From: Phytophthora colocasiae
Taxonomy: Eukaryota; Oomycota; Peronosporomycetes; Peronosporales; Peronosporaceae
Direction of reading: 5' to 3'
NCBI GenBank assembly: GCA_018806915.1
Contig: JAGKQI010000099.1
Coordinates: 1-64,000, forward strand
DNA length: 64,000 nucleotides
Shown: piece after piece, positions 10,797 to 20,254 of the stretch
Position numbering within the stretch: the first letter of the stretch is position 1
Layout: every line of letters begins with the position of its first letter
Position numbers and translations under genes: made by a program
Notes under the pieces: model-generated
Database searches by the model: none
What the model was told of the DNA's origin: nothing
Seen by the model: only the letters and a program-made list of their open reading frames with translations

Positions 10797-11216
10797 GGAT
10801 CCAACTTCAAAACCCAAGGATCCGGCTTCAGAACCCAAGGATCCAACTCGGAGATCCGAGGATCCCGCCTTAGGACCCAAAGGATCCAACTTCAAAAACC
10901 CGAGGATCCGACTTCAGAACCCAAGGATCCACCTTCAGGACCCAAGGATCCGCCTTCAGAACCCAAGGATCCGCCTTCAGGACCCAAGGATCCGCCTTCA
11001 GAACCCAAGGATCCGCCTTCAGGACCCAAGGATCCAACTTCAGAACCCAAGGATCCGCCTTCAGGACCCAAGGATCCGCCTTCAGAACCCCAGGATCCAA
11101 CTTCAGAACCCAAGGATCCGCCTTCAGAACCCAAGGATCCGCCTTCAGGACCCAAGGATCCGACTTCAGAACCCAAGGATCCAGCTTGGAGATCCCGAGG
11201 ATCCCGCCTGAGATCT
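10797..11216. repeat. 21-bp GGATCC tandem array between pol and 3' LTR (Gypsy-B)
   Basis: About 19 degenerate units of 'ggatccgccttcagaacccaa'. The same array, reverse-complemented, sits at 62632-62943 in Gypsy-C in the same place, after pol. Gypsy-A lacks it. The array is open in more than one frame simply because the unit length is near a multiple of three; I do not think it is coding. Confidence 0.9.
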
Positions 11217-11381
11217 GAGTAAGTGATCGGGCATCGACCTAGCTGGCATCCGATCCCCACTCAGAGGTCATCCTTCTTTTCTTCACATGTAAATACACAA
11301 TGCGTCCACTCGCAGTAGGCTGCCAGTCTTCTTCTTCCACATTGGCGAGCGCCCTCACCAATAGAAGATCCACCACCTCGG

Positions 11382-14300
11382 CTACTCCTCCTCATGCGAC
11401 TGCATCGCTTGGAAACGGTTCCTTTTGCTCCGTTCTTGGAGGAACTCATGCAGTAACGCGCCGCAGTTCAGGTCTGCTTCATCTACCCAGGTAGGGTCCT
11501 CGTACCCTTTCCAGAAAACTTGGAACTCTCGTCGGATCCGGCCATACCGAGTGGGTCGTCCGGTCCGGACGTCCACGATCCGCTCGACTTCAAACTCGCC
11601 ATCTTCCAGATCACGCTCCCAGCTGTCCTCCGGTAACAAGGCTTCGTCGAAGTCTAAACGATCCGCTTCGTCCACCGTCAGCTGGATCTTCGGTCGGTCT
11701 GGGAATGTCCTGACAGGCTTCAACTTGGAGATGTGCACCACCGGAAACAAGTGGTAGTCTGTACCCACGATTTCCAAACGAGCTGCATACTCATTCGTCA
11801 TTTCCGCCACACGGAACGGTCCATGCCACAGGTGAGCCAGTTTCTTGGCGTACCCTTCCTTGACTCTGTCTAAGAACAGCCACACTTGGGATCCGGCCTC
11901 GATGGAGTGTTGAGTCGCCGCTTCGTTCTGCCGGTCGGCACGATCCGAGATCGCCTGCTTCAAGCGGTCATTCACCTCAGCCCTGGCCAGTTGGTAGTGT
12001 CGCTGGATCTTATACCTCCAACGTCGTGGATCGGTATCTCGGCGTCCGGTACTTCCTACGGATAGTGTTGCCTCCAGAGTTGTCTTGGGATCCCAGCCAT
12101 GGGCGAGGTAGAACGGCGTGTCGCCCCTAGTCCGGTCTTGTGCAGTGTTCAAAGCAAAGGTCAAGCGTTCGGCATACTCGTCCCAATCTCTCTGGTCGGG
12201 ATCCTGAACATACATCTTGATTGCTCGAGTAATCGTCTGTACCATCCGTTCAGCCGTGCCGTTCGACTGTGGTCGATAAGCCATAGTGGCTCTCTGGCGC
12301 TGGCCTAGGATCCGGTTGAAAGCACGAAAAAAATCGGACATGAACCCGGGTTCTCGGTCGTGCCGGATCACCTGGCTGGCGCCGAATCGACGAAACACAC
12401 AGATCTCATAGGACTCCGCCACAGCTTGAGCTGTTCGTGAGTTATTAGCATTGACGATCACGTAACCAGTGAAGAGGTCCACCCATACTAGAAGCTCGGT
12501 GTTCCCGTTCTTGGATCTTGGTAGCGAGGGTATATGATCCATGGCGATCACTTGAAACGGGTAGGTGGCTTGAATGTTGCCTGGCGACACTCCACGGATC
12601 GTAGGTCGCCCCTTGCCCGTCTCACAATCCACGCATTCACCGACAAATTGCTGCACGGATCTGAAAAGTCCTCTCCAGTAGAAGTGGTCCTTGATCCTCT
12701 GGTACGTACGGCCGATCCCTTGATGTCCTCCTTCTAGACTGCTATGATAGTGATGTAGCAGGTCCGCCTGGAGCGTCTCCGGTATAACCAGTCGTAACAA
12801 TCCATCTCGATCGGCTTCGGCCCTTCGTGACGGCGCGCAATAGAACAACAACTCATCCTCGTCCAACTCGAAATTGTCTGCTAGCAGACGGCACGTCTTG
12901 GCTTCGGCCGCAGTCAGATCCGTCAGCTGTCCCCGCAGGAACGACTTCAGGTTGAAGATCCATGTTTCTTCGTCCTGGGCTTGTCGGATCCGGTCGATCC
13001 TCAGCCGTTGCACGGACTCCTCGTCGAGTACTCGGGGTCGTCCCTCTCTGGCTTGTCTTCGAGTAGCAACTGCATTGATCCGTGGTGTCGGATCCTCGGA
13101 TCCCGAGGTCAGAATCTCATCCAACCGATTCAAAGTGACGAGGTCTTCGCGATCCGCCCCTTGGTCGATTGTAGTCCCGCTCTCTCGTTGCAGTGCTGCA
13201 CTGGCCAAGCTGTCGGCGCTTGCGTTCCACGCTCGTTTCACATGTAGCAGGTCGTGATCCGGCCATTCTCGAAGCCGCATTAGCGCCTTCTGTCTCAGTA
13301 ACGTCAGGGCCGGCGCTTTACAGTCGATCTCGCCGCGCATCTGGCGGATCACCAGATTCGAATCTCCGCAGATAACAAGTCGCCCCTTAGCCAGATCCTC
13401 GAGTAACTCGAAACATAATAGAAGTCCGTTATACTCTGCTTCGTTGACTGTCAGGTTCTCTGCGTATCGAGATGTTGCTTTAATCACCCTCCATTCAGGT
13501 AACTTCCAGACGATCGCGCTGAAGGATCCTCCGCCACGTTTCACCCTGGCGGATCCGTCGAAACTAACCACCCACAACTCTTCCTCCGGTCCTACGGTCG
13601 GTACTGGCATCTGGATCGCTCGGCGTGGCTCTTTCCTCGGGGCGATGTTCACTAGAGCTTGATCCACCTCGGATCTCGGGGTGATACTTGCGGCAAGGGA
13701 TCCGAGGATCTCGTCCTCCCCTTTCGTGCACTTCGTGATCTCCAAAGCCCAAGGCGATAACAGCGCCGCCCATTGGCCCAACCTTCCTTGTAGTCCGGTA
13801 GAACGGAACAACCACCGGAGAGTAGAGTGCCTGGTTAGGACCCGGATCCGTCGTCCAACCAACATGGAATATCCGAGATCCAGGATCCTTAGCAAGGCCA
13901 GCACCTCCTTCTCTACGATCCCATAGTTCACTTCGTTCGGTTTCAGGGATCTGCTAACGAACATCACCGGCATGTAGATCCCATCATGATCCTGCGTCAG
14001 GGAAGCTGAGATGGCCCACTCACTGGCGTAGACAATCACCACCGGTTGCTTGTCGGGATCGAAATGCCGAAGCGTAGGAGTCATAGCGATCTTCCTCTTC
14101 AGGGCCTCGAAGGCGGCTGAAGCACGGATCCACTTCTCATTCGGATCTCTCGGGTTCGACGGGTCTTCGGGATCCTTGATCACAGAGTCGGTTGGCTGCA
14201 GGATCTTGCGGCTGGACCTCAACTCCGCGAAGTCGACCTCCCTCAGTTCGTAGAGTACCGACGCGTAGACCGCCATGTCCTCGATGAATCGAGCGTAGTA

Positions 14301-17300
14301 GTTTAGGCTACCCAGGAAAGATTGCATAGCGCGCAGCGATCTCGGGAACGCAAGATCCACCAGCGCTTCTCGGTCCTTCGGATGTGCCTCTAGTCCTTCG
14401 CTAGACACTCGGTGTCCCAGGTAATCGACCTTCTTCAGACCCCAGAAACTCTTGGCCACGCTGATCGACAAGTTCCACTTGTCACAGGCTTCCAACAGTA
14501 AACGCACTCGCTCACACAGGTGATCCCAGGATCCGGCAGTCACTAAGATGTCGTCGATATACGATCTTCGTCCAAGTACAGACTGTTCACCATTCCTCTC
14601 CGGGATCCCATCTCGGAAGAGATCCAGCGCGGATCCGGATCCGGCCGTGGGCGGGATCCGTAGGAACCCATAGAGGGTGTTGTCCAACAAACGCTGGTAG
14701 ATCTGTGGGGCATTCTTGAGACCAAACGGCATCCGGTTCCACTCGAACAATCCAAACGGGGTGATAAATGCCGAGATGGCTCTTGCGCGATCCGTCATGG
14801 AGACAACCCAAAAACCACTGGCCATGTCGAGAGAACAGTACCATAACACGGCGTCGAGATCCTCCAGTAGATCGTTGATGAGAGGCATAGGATATACCAT
14901 CAACCTCGTCAGGCTATTCACCAACCTGTAGTCGATGCAGAGCCTGATGTCAACGCCATTCTTCTTGATGATCACGACAATTGGCGAAGCCCATGGTGAC
15001 GTTGAGACTTGGATGATCTTCGCTTGCAACAATCCCTTGATCAGATCCGAGAGCTTCTCGCGATACTGCGGCGCCACCTTACGCACTCGCTGGGCAATTG
15101 GCTTCGCGTCTCCCACATCAATGTCACAGATCGCGCCTACAGCAGGCGGGGGCAAGGCGTTGCCCTTTCCGATCAGCAGGTGCTTGTACTTCCAGATCAC
15201 ATTCGCCAGTCGTTGGATCTCCTCAGGTGTGTTGGAGGCTGGATCCCCCACTTGGAGATCCTCGATCTTCACTTCGACCGTCGCCGTCACAACCTCTGGC
15301 AACACCGCCATTTCCTTCTCGAGATCCTCCGCGTAGGATCCGCCATTCTCGTGGACAAACACTCCATCGTCGGCGTGATCTTCTGCGGATCCAGGATCCG
15401 GCCGGGCACCAACCTCGAGATCCGGCTGGGACTCAGCCACGAGATCCGGTCGGGATCCAACCACGAGATCCTTGTCTGAGGCGAACTTGTGATCTCCATG
15501 TCCTGACGCCGGTGACGGATCCTCACTTGTCCCCACTCTGGGCGGATCACTGGCTGTTACATGGCTACCAGGATCCAGCCTTCTTGTGGCCGGATCCGGT
15601 CCACGAGCGGCACCTCCCTCGGCAGGTCTTCCGACTTCGCTCCCTGCTTCCAAGCTGGATCCAACAGCAGGATCACCCTTCGGCGCACCACGTCCAGTTC
15701 TCGGATCGTCTTCTGGGGTCTTCGCCGCGTCCACGTACGTCGTCGCCCCTTGGTCCAGCTCTTCTTGTGCCGTAGCGCCTTGATCCGGATCCCCTGGCGC
15801 CCCTGAGTCCTCAACCTTGCCTTGGCGCGCACCATCATCTTCGTCTTGCGGAGGCGCATCCGTAGCACCCTTGGTACACGCGTAGATCGCCCTGGGTGTC
15901 TTGCAATCGACGGCGCCCTTCCCGCTGGTCGCCCCCGCCGCTCGCTCATATTCGTGTGAATATGAGGAGCTCAGATCCCCACTAAGTGCGGAGTCAGACG
16001 ACCGTTCAGGCCTGCCCCGTCCTTGACCCCTGTCGCATACGCGACACCGATCTTCAACCTGTGTCAGGTTGGGATCCGACTTTGCTTGTAGGCGTCGGTG
16101 GGGGGCGTGGGGTAGCTCATTGGAAAGGTCTTGACCGGGCGCGTCTAATGAGCGCTCCCCGAGCTCCGGGGCATTCCTGTGGGCTTCAGGGCACTCCGAA
16201 AACTTGGATCCGACTGTGCCATCTGAGTGATGGTCACCTGTCTCATGATTACGGGGCGACCCTTCAACATCATTGTCCCGGCTCTGCGCAGAGACAGGGC
16301 AGCCCTCCGGATCTTCAAGGAGGCGCGTCGACATGGGCCCTTCGGCTTCTAGGGCACCGTTTGAGGCATGCGACGGCTCGTTAGACGCGCCTCGCCTCGC
16401 GCTGCATGTCCATACCGACCTCAGCAGCGGGGCATTCATATTCGCCCCAGGGCGCCCCAAAACGTCATCTCCGACTGATTTGTCGGAGTGATGGTCGTCG
16501 CCCGTCGCACGGACGTGCTGCCGATCCTCAACGGTGGCGTCCAGTCTCTGGCCAGAGACAGTACACGTTGCCGGATCTTCAATCAGACAAGCTGAAGAGG
16601 ATCCGGAGGATCCTTGAGCCTGTGGATCTCGGATCCGGGCGTGTGAGGACGCCCCTCGATCCGACGAGTCTGGTGCAGCATCCTTTGCGGCCTCTGGTCC
16701 AAATCGGACACGGCGGTGCGCTTGGAGCCTAGACGTCGTCGGATCGGATCCGTCGGACTGGATCCTGTCTCGCCAGTCGACCGTTCCTTCAAGGATCCGG
16801 TCCGACGTAGGTGGCGAGCCGGGGCAGCGTGACACGACAGCGGTGTGGACAGGGCGCTTCAGGATCCCTCTCGGCTCTGCGTACTTCGGCCGATCCACCG
16901 CCGGCTCAAGCTCCCAAGGCTCCTTCGGACGCGGTGGCGGCGGGATCTCCGTCGTGGCGCTCATGGCAAGGTTCTGCCACTCGTTGTAGCGCCGGGATCC
17001 GACGGAAATGAAGCCCGGGGTGCGAGGAACGTGATCCCCGGCCAGCCACATGCCGATCTCCTCATTGTGGTTGAGGGAGACCGCTTTCTCACCGACATTG
17101 GTAAGTTGTAGATAGCGGATCTTGCCTGGACCTTGAGCTAACGTTGGTACCCATTGCTTGCCTCTGCGTAGCCACAGCTTCTCGTACTCCTTGAGATGGA
17201 TCCGATCCGGATGCTCGAAGATCTCGCCGGGTTCCAGCCGTATGCCTTCCTGGAGGAGTAGCGGGCGGGCCCGGCCGCTGAAAATCTGCCGTCGTCCATG

Positions 17301-17941
17301 GAGGCGCACACGGATCTCGTCATGCAAGCACACGGATCCGTCGCCCAAGTCGAGTCGGATCCCGGCTGGTACCATGAAGTCCATACCAAGGATCGCGTCG
17401 CAGTCGGGTGGGAGATCCTCGCCGACCCAGACATCGCAGAAGTATACCAAGTATCCAGCCAAGGTAACCTTGATCCTTGTTTTGCCTGCTGCAATGTACA
17501 GCTGCTCACCAATTCCGAGGCATTCTTGTGTTTGACTAGTGTCGATCTGGGATCCAACCTTACGAGCAAAGGCGGCATCGATGATCGACACCTCGGATCC
17601 CGAGTCAAGAAGCACGGTGGACTTGGCATTGTTCATCTTGCACGTTGCCTTGGCCTGCTTGAAGTGTTTGCTGGGGACATGGTACTTCCAGTACCCGCGT
17701 GACTCTCCAGGCATGAGATCCAAGGACATGGCGATCTCGGATCTCTGGTATTCATCGTCTGTAGAGCGGAAGCTTGCAACTCTAGCCGTACGTTTCCCAT
17801 GAAGTTCACATGTATTATCCAATAGATCCGTTCGCTTGTTGCTAACTTGATCCATGGCCTTCTTGTTCACATATGCATAGATGTAAGACGTTGAACGCTC
17901 GTCTCGTACCGGATTCAAACCCGGCGAGCGTTCTAGTTTAA
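11382..17941 (-). CDS. pol: Gypsy-B pol: protease, RT, RNase H, integrase, chromodomain
   Basis: Entered by -1 frameshift at 17936-17942, this ORF of about 2185 aa is uninterrupted. Counting from the first Met (17918): protease LLDSGSEVSIID around 103-114; then a linker of about 500 residues, acidic and probably disordered, holding a degenerate repeat of roughly 100 aa (RL.EDP..C.VS.Q); RT with ASPIVVIIKKNG, LDMASGFW, and catalytic RRSYIDDIL; RNase H with VVSFDGSARVKRGGG, EAEYNG, CGDSNLVIRQ; integrase with the HHCC finger (HHYH...CVDC), VIAMDH, RHDREPGFMSDFF and PQSNGTAERMVQ (D-D-E); and a C-terminal chromodomain-like fold (FEVERI...EFQVFWKGYEDPTW). It copies RNA to DNA and inserts it. The order places it in Ty3/Gypsy with a chromodomain-like tail. 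Confidence 0.95.
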
Positions 17942-17942
17942 C
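17893..17942 (-). promoter_or_regulatory. gag-pol -1 frameshift signal (Gypsy-B)
   Basis: On the minus strand gag ends ATG TTA AAC TAG. The G-TTA-AAC heptamer fits the X-XXY-YYZ type of slippery site (GUUAAAC is used by some nidoviruses). The G of TAG opens a perfect 9-bp stem (GAACGCTCG at 17933-17925 with CGAGCGTTC at 17901-17893) that encloses a hairpin CCGGGTTTGAATCCGG. After a -1 slip the frame reads V-K-L-G-R-S-P-G straight into pol. Confidence 0.8.
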
Positions 17943-20254
17943 ATCTTCTCGGCAGCTTCTGGAAGCATGTGCTTACTTGGATCGAACCACTGTCGGATGA
18001 GGTTGTAGAACTCCTCCATCTGGCACTTGCCGTGATCATGAAGTTCTCCGCAGCCGCGACATACGAAGAAGCAGCGATCCGACGGATGACCCCTCTTGCC
18101 GCACTTCTGGCAGGTGAGACGCTTCCAACAGCCAAGATCCGAATGTTTCCTGGATCCGCAGTGCGAGCAGCGTTGCCCTTCGTTGGAAAAACGCGGTCTA
18201 CGATCCTGTGGCACTGGATCCGAGCTGGCTTGGGTTGGATCCGGATCCTTCTTAGGATCCGAAGTTCCTGTCTTGGTCTCTGTCGGTCCGGCTGTCGTCG
18301 AGGTAATCGGTCGCTCACTCGAGGCTGCTACGTATGCTCTGCGAAGCTCACCGTCGGATCCGGAGTCCTCGGAGTCGGATCCCTCAGATTCTACCACTTG
18401 CATGGAGCGGATCGCACGCGTCGGACCGGTTGGCGGCGGGGCCGTCGTGGTCTTCGGCCGGAACTTGCTGGATCCTGACGACGGCTTCTTCTGTCTGGAT
18501 CTCGCGCGATCTCGGGCCCGCAGTACGTCTTCAAGTTGATCCGCGTCCGCCAGTCGGAGTAATGTCAGTTGGTCTGCCAGATCCGCATCCCCAAGCGTCT
18601 CGATGAAGTGCTCGACGTGCTCGCGGCGGGCTTTGGCATCTCCATCCTTGATCATCACTCTCGCACGGAGGCCTGCTACGTTCAAACGGTACAAGTATTC
18701 CAACGGCGACTCATCGGATCTCTTGCGAGCGTGGTAGTATTGCCACGCCACCGAGACTCCGAGGCCACAGTACTGCGTCTGGAAGGCCTTCAGCAGATCA
18801 CTCCACTTCAGCCTTGTGGATCGGCTGAGTTGTCTGTACCAGTTTCGCGCTGGACCAGTGAGAAGATCTCCAAAGGTAAGGCACTTTTCTTCGTCTGATG
18901 CTTGATCTCTCGTGAAGGCTGACTTGACCTTACTAATCCATGATCTTGCTCGTTCCTCGTCGTGATCCTTGCCCGTGAACTCCTTCAGGTCCGATATCGC
19001 AGAAATCCGGATCCGTTGAATCGTGCTGGATCCTGCCGTAACGGGTGCAGCAGTGGTCGTCGCCGTACGCCGGAGAGCCAATCCGTCAAGGTCGTCAGGG
19101 TCATACTCCCAGTTCTCGGGGTGTGATCCTACTGACTCCATCTCGACGTCCCGATATACAGGATCCGAAGCGCGCGTCGTGGCTCTTGGGACCGTAGTCA
19201 TCTGCCGCTCCTTCAAGAACTTGTCCATGGCTGATTGGAAGTAGGCTTGCAGTCCCTTGGTGGATGTATGCGGCGGATCCATGGCACGGGGTTGATCACG
19301 CGAGGTGTCCCGCGTTCGCGCTGGCTTGGCATCCGAGACATCAGTTGGCATACGGGTTGCCAACATCGCAGCACCTGTAGGGCCGAGTGCCATACGTCGG
19401 GGTTCCGACGAGCTGTCGGATCCTGCTTCGGACTCCGCCGAAGCGTATCGCGAGGATCCTGTCTGGTACTCTGGGGACTGCGCCAGCTTGGACATCGGAT
19501 CTCGGATCACTCGTCGCTCACCGACGAGGGGCTTCAGTCGGCTGAAGAGCGAGGCCGCTGCGATACGGATCCTGTCGTGATCCAAGCGGAAGAGGGTATC
19601 CCCGTCGAAAACACCCGCAGCAAAACCAGCTTCTTCGAGCAGGCGTAGGAGATCCAAGGCGCAGTCCAAACTGTTCGTAGACTGAGCCGGTGCCGCGATC
19701 GGGCCGGTGAGGGATCCAACCAACTGGGGTTGTAGGATCCTCATCACAGGGTCTTCCCGGAGGAAGTCCTCGAGCGCGATCCGGCGATACGAAGCCTCCA
19801 GCTGGGTCGACGACCACTCCGATTTCACCACCGGCTTCTCGTCGACGTCAAATCCTGGTGCCCTCAGCTTCTTCCGCGCAGTCTTCGTCTTCTTCTTCGA
19901 CGTTTTACCACCTGAGATCTGCGCGGTGGTGGTGGTGGATGAAGATCCAACAGCTTTCGCCGCTGAATCCCCACCCTGCGGATCAGAACTCGCGTTCCGA
20001 TCCGCGGGGGTCCCCGAAGGGACCTGGGGAGGAGGGGGAGGTTTTTCTTCCGAGTCTGTTGCCAGACTCGCCTCCTTCCTGTCGACAGAGCTCCTCCCAG
20101 GGCTCCGTCGATCCGTGGATCTAGCGTTCAGCGGTGCTGACGGCGATCCAACGACCGTCGGCACTTCTTCTCCCGGTTCTTCCTTCACTTGTACCGTCTC
20201 TTCGGACTCACGGTGATATCCGCCGTCCCCAAAAGATCCGGGCACGCGCACCAT
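17933..20254 (-). CDS. gag: Gypsy-B gag
   Basis: This 773-aa protein starts at the ATG immediately after the 5' LTR (MVRVPGSFGDGGYHRES). The frame is open 13 codons further into the LTR (Met at 20293), but the LTR-junction ATG is the one conserved in all three elements. The N-terminal 150 residues are Ser/Pro/Lys-rich. A capsid region follows (ISAISDLKEF, ARSWISKVKSAF, GPARNWYRQLSRSTRLKWSDLLKAFQ with several conserved Trp), then Arg/Ser-rich sequence and three CCHC fingers (CSHCGSRKHSDLGC, CQKCGKRGHPSDRC, CRGCGELHDHGKC). The stop TAG overlaps the frameshift signal. It should assemble particles and bind element RNA. Confidence 0.95.
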   Translation of the reverse strand: MVRVPGSFGDGGYHRESEETVQVKEEPGEEVPTVVGSPSAPLNARSTDRRSPGRSSVDRKEASLATDSEEKPPPPPQVPSGTPADRNASSDPQGGDSAAKAVGSSSTTTTAQISGGKTSKKKTKTARKKLRAPGFDVDEKPVVKSEWSSTQLEASYRRIALEDFLREDPVMRILQPQLVGSLTGPIAAPAQSTNSLDCALDLLRLLEEAGFAAGVFDGDTLFRLDHDRIRIAAASLFSRLKPLVGERRVIRDPMSKLAQSPEYQTGSSRYASAESEAGSDSSSEPRRMALGPTGAAMLATRMPTDVSDAKPARTRDTSRDQPRAMDPPHTSTKGLQAYFQSAMDKFLKERQMTTVPRATTRASDPVYRDVEMESVGSHPENWEYDPDDLDGLALRRTATTTAAPVTAGSSTIQRIRISAISDLKEFTGKDHDEERARSWISKVKSAFTRDQASDEEKCLTFGDLLTGPARNWYRQLSRSTRLKWSDLLKAFQTQYCGLGVSVAWQYYHARKRSDESPLEYLYRLNVAGLRARVMIKDGDAKARREHVEHFIETLGDADLADQLTLLRLADADQLEDVLRARDRARSRQKKPSSGSSKFRPKTTTAPPPTGPTRAIRSMQVVESEGSDSEDSGSDGELRRAYVAASSERPITSTTAGPTETKTGTSDPKKDPDPTQASSDPVPQDRRPRFSNEGQRCSHCGSRKHSDLGCWKRLTCQKCGKRGHPSDRCFFVCRGCGELHDHGKCQMEEFYNLIRQWFDPSKHMLPEAAEKMLN
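20236..20254 (-). promoter_or_regulatory. Putative primer-binding site overlapping gag start (Gypsy-B)
   Basis: One base after the LTR (the A of the gag ATG) the sequence TGGTGCGCGTGCCCGGATC begins. PBS sequences normally start TGG, pairing with the CCA end of a tRNA. The implied tRNA 3' end, GATCCGGGCACGCGCACCA, parses well as the end of a T loop, T-stem 3' half CCGGG, acceptor strand CACGCGC, discriminator A and CCA. The same 19 bases follow the LTR in Gypsy-A (6142-6160) and Gypsy-C (53522-53540). Confidence 0.55.

Noticed and set aside
10771..11211. 146-aa repetitive ORF (QNPRIRLQDP...) and similar ones on the other strand and at 62519-63046
   Set aside because: Arises from the 21-bp array being open in several frames on both strands; no start context or conservation supports a protein.
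10797..11216. CRISPR-like regular repeats
   Set aside because: Units follow each other without unique spacers, and the window is eukaryotic retroelement sequence; this is a tandem array.
13681..16732. Many plus-strand ORFs of 60-230 aa across Gypsy-B pol
   Set aside because: Shadows of the GC-rich pol ORF; composition (Arg/Ser/Pro-rich) and lack of any domain show they are not genes.
17893..17933. Gag-pol junction hairpin read as a tRNA fragment
   Set aside because: It resembles a T-arm, but the outer stem and position after GTTAAAC-TAG in three elements fit a frameshift stimulator better.
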